A stretch of DNA of 64,000 nucleotides, taken from Margaritifera margaritifera (Eukaryota > Mollusca > Bivalvia > Unionida > Margaritiferidae). The translations under genes and the position numbers were made by a program. The number at the start of each line of letters is the position of its first letter. Positions within the stretch are counted from its first letter, which is position 1. This document shows positions 12,657 through 24,140 of the stretch, one piece after another. The notes under the pieces were generated by a model. The model was not told where the DNA came from. It was given only the letters and a program-made list of their open reading frames with translations, and did not search any database. The stretch spans positions 1 to 64,000 of the forward strand of contig JAQPZY010000623.1 in NCBI GenBank assembly GCA_029931535.1, written 5' to 3'.

Positions 12657-12822
12657 GTCAACGTCAGGAAATGTCGTGGCGAGGCAAAAGCCTTGCCAAG
12701 CCGAGAATCTGGTCAACGTCAGGAAATGTCGTGGCGAGGCAAAAGCTTGCCATGCCGTAATCTGTCAACATAAGAAAATGTCGTGGCGAGGCAAAAGCTT
12801 GCCAAGCCAGTCTAATACTCAG
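12657..12822. repeat. Tandem repeat, 52-55 bp unit, 3 copies
   Basis: The block GTCAACGTCAGGAAATGTCG, then TGGCGAGGCAAAAG and CTTGCCAAGCC, recurs from 12659, 12714 and 12766. Units differ by a few substitutions and a 3 bp length change. It is GC-richer than its surroundings. No function is apparent. Confidence 0.9.
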
Positions 12823-12850
12823 ACTATTGCTACTAATCTTCGGTCAATTC

Positions 12851-13233
12851 GAGTCCTCCTCCCCCCCCCCCCCCCATCACCCAAAGAGTAGTATAGACTA
12901 GAGACTGTTAGAAAACAAAATGAATGTAGCCCTCCACCCCCCCCCCACCACATCACCCAAAGAGTAGTATAGACTATAGACTGTTAGAAAACAAAATGAA
13001 TGTAGCCCTCCTCCCCCACCCCACCCCAACACCCAAAGAGTAGTATAGACTAGAGACTGTTAGAAAACAAAATGAATGTAGCCCTCCTCCCCCACCCCAC
13101 CCCATCACCGAAAGAGTAGTATAGACTAGAGACTGTTAGAAAACAAAATGAATGTAGCCCTCCTCCCCCACCCCACCCTATCACCAAAAGAGTAGTATAG
13201 ACTAGAGACTGTTACAAAACAAAATGAATGTAG
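12851..13233. repeat. Tandem repeat, exact 76 bp period, 5 copies, C-tract in each
   Basis: AAAGAGTAGTATAGACT starts at 12883, 12959, 13035, 13111 and 13187, spaced exactly 76 bp. Each unit has a C-rich tract (CCTCCCCCACCCCACCCC or a long C run), then the AAAGAG block, GAGACTGTTAGAAAACAAAA and TGAATGTAG. On the minus strand each C tract becomes runs of G able to form a G-quadruplex. Units are nearly identical outside the C tract. Confidence 0.95.
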
Positions 13234-14073
13234 TTCATGTCAAAGTCACTGAAAATAAAACATTTGTGTAGACGGAGTTTTTAAAACTATAAATATCCTG
13301 AAATATTTTTCGAAAGTAAGATCCAAAATCAGAGAGAAAATTTAAAACAAATCGATGTACAATTTACTCTCGCGGAGAAAACAAGAAAATTATATGGATG
13401 AGCGAGAAAGATATATATATTCTTCTGTACTGCTTTGATATCCGTGTTTGTCTAGATTATCACTGAATGAGGATTTCAGGGTGGAATTGGGTACACTAGA
13501 AGGTAAATCTTATTCTAGAGAAGGAGAATGAGACTTTGCTTGTAAAAACTGAAAGACAGACAGACAGACAGGGACAGACAGAGAGAGGGGGGTGGAAGTT
13601 GTTATTTAAGTCTAACCCTGCCCTCAACTACAATATATCTCCAACTTTTTTATGGATCACACGTGCGAAATAATGTGGAGCAAAACAATAATGGTCTGAA
13701 ATGGAACACCCGACCTGACTTTCAAATTTCATTGAACAAATAAAGAAGTGTCTATAAATTGAAACAAAATGTTAATAAATTAGCACGCTGTAATTTCAGC
13801 AAATTCATTTCGATCATTGCTAATGCTTGACACTTGACAAATGCTTGACAATTGATGATACTACAAAATTTTAAAGTGGTATGCTGTCAATGGCGATTTT
13901 TCTCTATTATAGAGGTCAGAAATGATATCTCAAAGACATTCATAACATCATATTCATTTATCGAGACTTTTATAATTTGTATTCCAAAATAAACATAGTG
14001 TTTCTGTACAATATTTTTACCGTTAGCCATATGTTAAAAAGAATGGCCATATTTGTAGAACCATTAAAGTATT

Positions 14074-14111
<38 letters not shown>

Positions 14112-14729
14112 AAATTAAAAGATCGCTTGAAAAGTATACCATTGAATGGTTGGTATTTTGAAGTTAATTTTAGAACCATGCATTTCTACATTTAATTAAT
14201 TAAAATATAATTTGTTTAAAAAGTAAATACACGAATCTATGAGAGAAGAGCATCAATTGAAAACTTTAATTGGAATATGATCTCAAATACATTTTGATTT
14301 ATTTATTTTGAATTTCTTTTTCTTATATGAATGTAGACCTCGTTACACAAAAGATAAATAGTTCTAGGCGATAATACAAAATTCATATGGTGCGGGGTTT
14401 TACAAAATAAGGAATCAAATTTTAAAGAGTATCATTGATGAAAGCAAAAAATCAACTATACTACGCGTATTGATGGCAAAAATATGTACTTCCATTCACT
14501 GGTAGAAATATAAAAATATGAGAGGTATTAGGTATTTCATAAATAAATCCTAGGTAGGATGGGTGTTAATATATATGACCGTTTTTTCCCTGTGTTGCCA
14601 TCTAATCGAGGGAGGGGGGATGACAAATCAAGGCCATTTGTCTCCAAGTCAAAGAACTAATAAAAGACAGTGTTCATGAATAATTTAAGCACCAGAAAGT
14701 AAAAGCTTTGACACACACACACACACACA

Positions 14730-14817
<88 letters not shown>

Positions 14818-15171
14818 TTAAAATTTATCAATGTTTACATCTTCACACACTCCCATAGCAAATCTGGCAAATTTCTCAGCAACTAGAGGCCAAAATTACA
14901 GAATATCTTTTGTAATGAAGCCCGTCGTTAGACCTGACATGGGGAATGTGACAAATGTGTTTACTTGTTACGTAAGGAAGTGATCAATGGCACTGGCCTC
15001 TGTAAACGGATGATGTATAATCATACACCATAACATTCATACATTTTTATAATTAAATTCCAAAAATCAGAAACTGATATTCATTTAATCCCTAACCATG
15101 ATAACCTCAATTTTGGATCATGTCCAAAGCTCTCACGTTAGCGTTGTAGCTTTTATTTAGTCTTTCTTTAC
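13234..15171. other. AT-rich DNA with microsatellites, no gene recognised
   Basis: It contains a short (GACA)n near 13555-13588, (ATA)n at 14076-14110, (CA)n at 14710-14730 and a long (TA)n at 14732-14814. Apart from these simple repeats I see no coding domain. The 69-codon minus frame at 13970-14179 encodes a poly-Tyr run read out of (ATA)n and is not a gene. Confidence 0.6.
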
Positions 15172-15204
15172 AAAGAAGAATCTTTCTAACAATTTTCTTA
15201 TGAT

Positions 15205-15412
15205 TTTATCCAAGTAAATACTTCATTTATCTATCCCAATTTATCAAAGCAAATACTTCTTTTTTTACCCCAATTTATCTAAGTAAATACTACATTTTTC
15301 TATCTTAATTTATTCAAGTAAATACTTCATTTTTCGACCCCAATTTATCCAAGGAAATATTCATTTTTCGACCCCAATTTATCTAAGTAAATACTTAATT
15401 TCCCAACCCAAT
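15205..15412. repeat. Tandem repeat, ~35 bp unit, 6 copies
   Basis: Units read AATTTATCCAAGTAAATACT, then TCATTTTTCGACCCC, with variants TCAAAG, TCTAAG, TTCAAG and CCAAGG. Six can be laid end to end. Individual units differ at 3-6 positions, so the array is moderately old. Confidence 0.85.
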
Positions 15413-15851
15413 AACTTCTGTATGTTTCCACTAGAAAACACAGTCGCAAATATAAGCGTTCTAAATCTTCATGCGCTACCTGCAACTTTCATGCCAGTTT
15501 TGATATTCAGGTGTATTTACTGAAAAATTGGATGCAAGTTGCAGATCTTTCCTGTACTGGGTGTGCTACGCCATCAGTTATGAGGCGGTCCTTGCTACTG
15601 GCCGACTAAGTCCTTTTTATAAATATACAGGCATTGTCTCACTTTTGTAATATGCTTTTATTCTTTTAAATTTGAAATATTTAAAACCTGGAATTCAATA
15701 TCAAGTTCAATCTTCTCACTGAAATCATTTCATGGTGACGTGGTTAAGAGAATCATTATTTCTCTCAACTCTTCCGATCATGATCTTATCTGTTTTATGA
15801 ACACACTTTTAAGACTGGAGGATTCTATCTCTCCCTCCGACCTTACAAAAC

Positions 15852-15923
15852 CGTCCAATGGTGTAATGGATAGCACTCTGGACCCTGAATCCAGCGATCC
15901 GAGTTCAAATCTCGGTGGGACCT
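15852..15923 (+). tRNA. tRNA-Gln(CTG)-like sequence, probably a pseudogene
   Basis: The 72 nt block has a D-arm/A-box region (TGGTGTAATGGATAGCAC), an anticodon arm CTGGA-CCCTGAA-TCCAG with anticodon CTG, and a near-perfect T arm and B box (CCGAGTTCAAATCTCGG). Its 3' acceptor strand TGGGACC is followed by discriminator T. Overall it matches the eukaryotic tRNA-Gln pattern. Two features argue against function: the 5' acceptor strand (CGTCCAA) mispairs at positions 1 and 6, and position 33 is C, not the invariant T. There is also no T-run terminator close behind. It is either a decayed tRNA gene or the head of a tRNA-derived SINE; I found no clear SINE body. Confidence 0.7.
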
Positions 15924-17220
<1,297 letters not shown>

Positions 17221-18159
17221 GCTAGATCTAACTCACAGAGAGAATGACAGACAGACAGAGACACAGAGAAAGAGAATAAGAAACATGCGTGTGTGTGATT
17301 GTTGTTGGGTTTTTTTTTTTCTTTCTGTACCTATTTTTTCACTGGTTCCATTTCTTTGTTTTTTGTATTACAATATTGTTATGGTAAGGCAAATTTGCTT
17401 ACAAATAATAAAGTCTCTATTCTTTATTCAGCCATTTTCTTTATGTTGTTGTATTGCAAGCGTGCTGCCGAACATGTCTGTGTAAACACGTTCCCAACGG
17501 CAGACGTATGCCGGGAGCTGACATCGAATATTGTGCCGGCAGATCTCAATCTTGGCTGTTCCCATACTGTCTTAAGTTAAACCAACAGCGTATGTATTGA
17601 TCTGCAGGCACATATAAAACGGCAGATATGGATCTGTACAATTTCATACATGTTGATATATAACAAACTTCACATTGGCGTTTTAAATAAATTACGAGTA
17701 AGACTACACTAATGACTTTTGAAAGCGACGATAATAACAACCTGAAATATATTTTGGTCAAAATAAAATTACAAGTTGTTGCATCAATAAATTTTTTGGA
17801 ACTTATTTTTCATTTTAACAAATTATAGCTGGCACTGATCTCAGAAACGTTTAACAGATCAAACATCATGTGGACTACACAAATTGTATTCACTACTTGA
17901 ACAGATTTATGTTCCAGATAGTGAAAAAAATATGTAAATTATTTGATACACTTGTCGCATCTTAATAAACGCATCACATGCTAAGGGTTAAAGCGAAGCG
18001 GAAAAGATAGCAGCGATATTTATTCGATCCTGTTGCAAACTATTAGGTGTGAAATGATCTACAAATTTGATTGATCTGTCTGGACAACTAAGTAGAATGC
18101 CATTAATTAATTATCACTGCTTAACTATTGATGAATATTATTAGATAACTAAAACACTT

Positions 18160-18960
18160 TTCCATTTCATTTATATCAAATCCTCAAGCATAACGCTGAA
18201 GTTCGGACTTCATATGGTGGTCAATCTTTACTTTTAACTTTAAGAAGATTTTTGACGAATTAAGACTAACACTTGCTTGGATAAATCGGGACTTAGGAAA
18301 TGTTACAATGAATTTGATAGTAGAACTCCTAACGGAGTTATATAATCAAGATCTATTGAATCAATCAATATAATCAGAAAGTGAGAGTACGATGAAAAAT
18401 ACAAAGTTAGACATGGTTCCCAGGACTACCTGGACAAATATACTGACATCATTTTTACAAAATCAGTTAGACAATTTAGACTTGCCTCGCATAAGTTATC
18501 AGTTCTAGGAAAACGGTAACATGGCAAATCTAGATATGTCACAAAAATATTCATCGTAATTTAGACAAAATTGAATCAAAATATCATTTCGTTAAAATTT
18601 CCTTAAATAGTCATATTATTGACGAAACTATTGTTCAGACAACCTTTTTGCCATTGGCTGACATTACAAAGTATCATCAGAATGATGTCTTGTTCAATCA
18701 AAATTACTTTTTAAATTGAGGAACTTTTGAGGGAGTCTTTCAATGGAAGAGACAGTAGTACTTAATCTTTTTGTATTACGAAAAGAAGTTTGAAATTCTT
18801 TCCTTATTTCTCTTCTTGATTTTGCTCTTTTTGTATAAGAATGTGTATGCTTCTATGTTATTACTAATATTGTGATACACTAGAATAGAATAATTCTGTA
18901 TATGCTCAAACAGCCTATATGTTAATGTTGACACATCCATATTTATATGTATAAATGTTG
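18160..18960 (+). pseudogene. 3' fragment of a LINE reverse-transcriptase ORF
   Basis: One frame near 18400-18530 reads YLDKYTDIIFTKSVRQFRLA followed by SHKLSVLGKR. This resembles the KFRxSSHKL block near the C-terminus of several mollusc LINE ORF2 proteins. The stretch aligns with the LINE fragment at 30865-32480: YQILKH near 18172 matches 31812, and the CATAAGTTATCAGTT / CATAAATTAGCAGTTG and AATTTAGACAAAATTGAATC / AATTTAGACGAAATTTAATC blocks match near 18492-18576 and 32104-32195. It is truncated at the 5' end and has many stops. Confidence 0.65.
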
Positions 18961-19010
18961 ACTAAAACTGTTGTGTCATGTCTAATGCCAAATAACAATT
19001 TATTGTTTTA

Positions 19011-19290
19011 GCAAGCAAATATTCTTTTTATTTTATGCCCAAGCGTATTGTATATCAATTTGTATAACACACTGAAATAACTGATTTCTTACTGTATCTC
19101 GTGGGTGAAAAACTCAGTATTTTCACGAGTGGCGAAGCCACGATTGAAACTACTTAAGTGTTTTTCACACAGGAGATGAAATATATCCGTTATTCACTCG
19201 GAGCAAGCAAATATTCTGTTTATTTTATGCTCAAGTGTATTGTCTATCAATTTGTATAACACACGGAGGTAGCTGATTTCTTACTGTATC
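19011..19290. repeat. ~88 bp direct repeat split by a fold-back insertion
   Basis: AGCAAGCAAATATTCT, then TTTATTTTATGC, CAAG(C/T)GTATTGT, ATCAATTTGTATAACACAC and CTGATTTCTTACTGTATC, occurs at 19011-19098 and again at 19203-19290. Between the copies lies a 104 bp block made of the inverted end motif of the neighbouring fold-back element and the GATGAAATATATCCGTTATT block. This looks like duplication or transposition that carried part of the element with it. Confidence 0.8.
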
Positions 19291-19882
19291 CCGCGCGATA
19301 ATGTCAGCAGTTTACCGTTTATGTTTTGCTCTGTTTTGTGTATATTTCACATAAAATATCATTAGTTACATAATGCTCTTTTCCAATTCAAGGTAAAACA
19401 GCAGACAATAAGAAAATAAAAAAAATAAAATAATCTGTTCATTGTTGCATTTGAACCCGGTTCACCAGGATACGAAGCGGCCATCTTTACCTTTACACCA
19501 CGCAAACATCTTACGAAAAATTTGAAATGTCTTACTTAAAATGTTATCAGTGTCTATTGACGGCCAGTGAAAAAATATGATATTTTTCATCCCAATTTTT
19601 TCACTACAGTGAAATATCACAATTATTTCACTCGGAAAATCCAGTCATTCACTGCCCATAATAAAATATATAGAGGATATTTGCTTCGCCACTCGTGAAA
19701 ATACTGAGTTTTTCACCCACTCGATGAAATATATCCGTTATTCACTCGGAGCAAGCAAATATCCTCTATATATTTTATTATGGGCAGTGAATGACTGGAT
19801 TTTTCTCGTGGGTGAAAACAACTTAAGTATTTTCAATCGTGGCTTCGCCACCCGTGAAAATACTGAGTTTTTCACCCACTCG
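19098..19882. mobile_element. Fold-back/TIR element with tRNA-like interior
   Basis: The left block at 19098-19143 (CTCGTGGGTGAAAAACTCAG, TATTTTCACGAGTGGCGAAG, CCACGA) is inverted almost perfectly at 19837-19882 and again at 19684-19726. Between lie AT-rich sequence and a tRNA-like stretch on the minus strand (about 19446-19509) with TGGTGTAAAGG resembling an A box and GGGTTCAAATGC resembling a B box. There is no ORF. Inverted ends with internal pol III-like boxes suggest a non-autonomous element. The family is unknown to me. Confidence 0.65.
19636..19803. repeat. Perfect 51 bp inverted repeat, 66 bp loop
   Basis: The arm at 19636-19686 (AAAATCCAGTCATTCACTGC ... GATATTTGCTT) is the exact reverse complement of 19753-19803. 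I checked this base by base. The loop (19687-19752) carries the inverted end motif of the surrounding element and GATGAAATATATCCGTTATT. A 51 bp perfect stem implies a recent inverted duplication. Confidence 0.95.
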
Positions 19883-19919
19883 ATGAAATATATCCGTTAT
19901 TCACTAGGAGCAAGCAAAT

Positions 19920-19922
<3 letters not shown>

Positions 19923-19973
<51 letters not shown>
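19923..19973. repeat. (TC)n microsatellite
   Basis: About 25 CT units directly abut the last AGCAAGCAAATATCCT of the fold-back element. Confidence 0.97.
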
Positions 19974-19975
<2 letters not shown>

Positions 19976-20189
19976 AAAAGCTGGCTGTTTGGTTTAGACA
20001 TGATAATTGTATTAACATATGTTAGATAGTTTTCTTTCATTTTGTATTTACAACGTGTCAATTTAATTTTCCATATTCAAACATTTGCTTTTTAAGATAA
20101 GAATATTCATGCACAAGAAGATTATTATGGCGAGAATTAAAGATAAAAAAGAAAATAAATTATATTAGAATTTGAATTATAATAGCTTA

Positions 20190-20265
20190 ATGATATCTGG
20201 ATGGGAGTATGTAATCTGTTTGACTCGGCAACAGACAGTTTATACCACGCCAAAAAACCAAGCAG
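20190..20265. repeat. Short dispersed repeat R2, copy 1
   Basis: TGGATGGGAGTATGTAAT, then a CGGCAA..GACA(G/C)TTTATACC block, is shared with 32810-32880. The length is about 75 bp and no function is apparent. The 32.8 kb copy lies downstream of a LINE 3' fragment, so this may be LINE 3' UTR, but that is inference. Confidence 0.6.
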
Positions 20266-20371
20266 TACACTCTAAAATATAGTAAAATTTAATCCATGCT
20301 TAATGATTACAATACTTGGATTATTTTTATTTATTCCATGTAATCTTACTCAGCAACACAGTCTTATTATT

Positions 20372-20582
20372 ATTAAAAGTAATTATCTTGTTATGAAAGG
20401 TAATTATCTTGTTATTAAAAGTAATTATCATGTTACGAAAAGTAATTATCTTTTTTTTTAAGTAGTTATCTTGTTATTAAAAGTAATTATCTTATTAGAA
20501 AAAGTAATTATCTTGTTAGAAAAAGTAATTATATTGTTATAAAAAGTAATTATCTTGTTATAAAAAGTGATTATTTTGTTCT
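20372..20582. repeat. Tandem repeat, ~19-20 bp unit, about 10 copies
   Basis: Variants of AAAAGTAATTATCTTGTTAT run end to end, with single-base changes and one poly-T slip near 20450. It is extremely AT-rich and contains no ORF. Confidence 0.92.
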
Positions 20583-20917
20583 TAACAAACTATCTGTCTC
20601 TCTGTCTGTCTCTTCCTCTCTTCAATACTTCTTTACATTCCTATTCTTAAATCTCAATAATAAATCAGATATATGATATTTATGTTCACTTGTGCTACAT
20701 CTTGTATTATATTGTATTATATGCACATAGCAATTATGTGCATGTTTTTGTTCTGTTTTTAGTTCAATTATTCTCTGGCAAAACTTTCAGTTGATGATAT
20801 ATTGGATTTTAATAATGTTTCATCCTTAAAATATAAACTAATAAGATTTATTAATATTAAATCCACAACATACCATTGCATAGTCAATGTATGGAAGGAA
20901 GTGGTATGGCTTCGAAT

Positions 20918-21142
20918 TTTTCTCTCTCTCTCTCTCTCTCTCTCCCTCGATTAAAATGTGTACTTATATCGTTCAAACCCGTGGAAGCTTTGTATATTTG
21001 CATTCCATAAGATGAACGATGAGCACACGGAGCCTTTTAAAGTCCAGCCAATGTGTGTATAACGTTTCACGGCAAATGATACTATGCATGGTGTTGTCCT
21101 CTCTCTGTAGCGCTGTCTCTCTGTCTGTCTGTCTGTCTGTCT
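20918..21142. repeat. Dispersed repeat family R1, copy 2
   Basis: This is the second copy of the block described at 10830-11060, about 85 percent identical by eye, again starting with (TC)n and ending in a (CTGT)n microsatellite (21114-21142). It lacks the GC-rich MITE-like insert present downstream of copy 1. Confidence 0.85.
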
Positions 21143-21724
21143 GAATCGTTGCATACTTTGCATGCGCAGTATCAATGACATTTAAAGCCGTCATTAATTT
21201 CATTGTATGTATATGTATATGGTGTCATGGGGTGCATACTTGATGTCACATTTATAAATATGCAATTCTATATCTTTTTTACAACCCAGTGGCTAGTTAT
21301 TGACCCAATGTTAATGTTATCCATCTTCTTTCTTTCCTTAACAGTAATCGGTAGTACGTGGACACATCTTGCATAAAAAGTACTTTTATCGCATAGTTTC
21401 CTTTTGAGCAAGACAATTTTGTCGCAAAATTTCGATACTTCATGTAATTGGTTTGTGAATATATGATAATTTTGGTTCAGGTCTTTATCTTGTTAATTAG
21501 TGTCCACGATGTCTATTGGTAATACTCAACATTTTCTTGATGAATTTTTGGAAGCATGCGAAACAGTCGAAATTTAATTTTATTATATACCTATTCCCGT
21601 TTATGAAATTTAAGGACAATTCTTAAATCGTCCTTTCCTTTTACTAATATGCCTGGTTAAATAGTTATTTTTTACGCAAAAAATAAGATATAGAGTTAAT
21701 GAGTAGGCTGTATAAAAAAGGTCT

Positions 21725-21905
21725 TTATTTTCTTTGTTTTTTAACGGCACTTTAAACACATTATTGGCCACATCATGCCAAAGAAATGGGATCTAAGTGC
21801 CTTTCCCAAGGACACACCAAGGCAGTCGACCTGGGCTGCACTGAGCATATATCGAACCAGCGACTTTGGATTACGAGTCCGACGCTTTATCAAGGGTCTA
21901 AGCTA
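21725..21905 (-). mobile_element. tRNA-derived SINE-like element
   Basis: Read on the minus strand from 21905: TAGCTTAGACC resembles an A box. It is followed by TCGGACTCGTAATCC, then GGTTCGATAT as B box near 21849-21860. Then comes a body with GTCCTTGGGAAAGGCACTTA and a 3' tail GTGCCGTTAAAAAA. The order head, CTTGGG..GGCACTT body and GCCGTTAAA tail is typical of invertebrate tRNA-derived SINEs as I know them. Two other elements here (36.6 and 50.4 kb) share the tail signature. Confidence 0.75.
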
Positions 21906-22837
21906 CTGTATAAAAGAGGGTGAATTATCTATTCTTCTAAATGGCGACAAACAACAATTGACATTGAAAACAGTATGAACTCTAAACATTCGGGGATATA
22001 ATGCAAACCTTAGTTCTGTGGAGAAAACAAAGGACATCGAATATAAGTATCACATACAACTAAAATAGACAATATAGAACTTAAAGATTTTTTGTTTCCA
22101 TCTGTCCGACTTGGATGATAGAACAATCGAATGGAAATATGAATAAAGCTACGACATTTACATTATAAAATATTGAACTTAAGATAATATTTATCTCAAT
22201 GATAGAGACAGACGCGTTTGCAAGAAAGCAATTGATAGTGTATGCAATTTTAGATCAATAAATTATCACACTAGAATTGCAGGTAACAATGACTGTAGTA
22301 GCCACCTTACTTTTAGCAATATTCCCATACATTGCAAGGAACAAAAACTAATATATATTTTTTTTAAATATTACTTTTCTCAACTGGAATGTTTTCACAG
22401 GATGATTTCAAGTAAAGATGAGAAACAAAGCTACAATGTATGAAAGTTTCATAACTAAAAGGCAAACACATTCTAGTCTTGTTTGATAAATATTTATGAA
22501 ATCCTAAGTGCCTACCATCAAGACACTAAAGTACAACAGGTAATATATTTTGACTATACAACATTAAACAGCCATAGCAATCGCAAAAATTACGGGGTCA
22601 ATACCTTGACATTTTAAATAACGCAATGTCAGGTATAATATTTATTCATATTTGTCCAACATTATTTAACCGCCACCCTTTACTTTACTTTATGTCTTTT
22701 ATGTCTATGTTCGTCCTTATTTCTAAACGTATAGATTCATTTTTCGACATCCTATACAAAATTAAGTGCACTTAAGTATTCGAAGCGAGGTAATTAAATT
22801 TTTAAAACATCACAAAGAATCAAGGACAGAATAGAAT

Positions 22838-24140
22838 AACGTCAATATTATAAATAAAGTGAATCAATTTCCATCAATGTTGTAGGATGCAAAGCGAAAC
22901 AAAGACTAAAGACTAAAGATAGAAATTCGTAACATTTACATAAATAAATGTTAAGTTAAAGTAAACAACATAATTAAAACTATTTACCATGCAACATTAA
23001 ATTCAACTCCTTCAGTAAGGTACAGTACAAATCTTAAGAGTATATTCATAATGTGGCCACATAAAAAGCTATAAAATTGGCTATTCCTATTTCTTTGACT
23101 CATTTGACGATTGAATATCTAACAGCACACGCGATACTACCAGACAAATTAACGTAAATAGATCAGCACCTTTAAATAGTTGAGAAATTACGTAAACATC
23201 GTGAATGTAGGTTTAGGTTGATGAAAATAAATGAAATTAAGAATGATTTAGTTAACAAGATAGAACATTAAAGAGGTGGAAGAAAAAAAGTGTAAAACGG
23301 TATATAATTTTTCTTTCTTAACTAGGTATAGGTTGGTATCACAAGTGTTTCCGGTGGAATGGGTGTTGCTGCTGCTAACTTAGGAGATGCAGGAATAGCT
23401 ACAGGATGTATTATACCTCTAGCTTTTAAAGAGTTTGGTGTAACTATACTTGGGTTGGTTTTGCAAACGTTTTAAATGACAAGCTAGCATACAATAAAGT
23501 TTGAAAACACAATGAGATCAAAACCTCTGTTATAAGAAAGTTGAATGGTATCAATGACATTCTGAATATAGATAATAGAGATGCTAAATTATACATTTCA
23601 TTATAGAGAATATACTTTGTTGTTAGTTATGACAATATTTCAAATGATCACATCAAGAGCAGTATACCAACAAATCAAATAGTGCGCAAGGTTATTGTAA
23701 GCATAGGAGGGTAAGAGGTGACGTGCGTGGTGCTTCTGACACAGTGAAAGTGGAAAGAGCAAGATGGTCGAGGCCATATAAACATGGATGATGAACATAA
23801 TAACTTCAGATATAGATTGATCAAAATTATATAAATGGAATAGTCAAGGCTTAAACAAATATCTTTGTTGTACAAAATTGAAAGAGTATTATAGTAATTA
23901 TGATATTATAGCTTTTTGTGGAACCATAAAGGGGGTGGAGAGAAGAAGTGGAATTTAAAGATTTTTTGGATGATTTTGAAGCTTTTGATTTTGTTAGCAC
24001 GACACACTCTGCAAGAGGTCGAAATAGTGGTGGAGTTACCGTGACGGTAACAAGTTCACACACACGTGAAGGTATTATCCAAAGAATCTGTAGCATTTGT
24101 AAAAATTATGTTGATTTACTGTTACATATGAAATGGCTGA
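22838..24140 (+). pseudogene. Composite LINE family D, copy 1: hydrophobic ORF plus endonuclease start
   Basis: This aligns with 41672-44110. The 5' part shares AAAGACTAAAGACTAAAGAT and TAATCTAACAGCAC-like blocks. At 23329-23475 the plus frame reads VGITSVSGGMGVAAANLG followed by GDAGIATGCII, the counterpart of VGMASVSSGIRVAAASLG at 42178. Then comes a run homologous to 43780-43960, and at 23890-24100 an endonuclease start (IIAFCG, FKDFLDDFEAFDFV, NSGGVTVTV across two frames). Relative to copy 2 it lacks roughly a kilobase between the hydrophobic ORF and the endonuclease (the ORF1 region). It ends near a (GA)n run at 24184. Confidence 0.65.

Noticed and set aside
12851..13233. Possible CRISPR-like array because of regular spacing
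   Set aside because: Whole 76 bp units are repeated, with no variable spacers, and the context is a eukaryotic genome.
13970..14179. Minus ORF with poly-Tyr
   Set aside because: Translation of the (ATA)n repeat.
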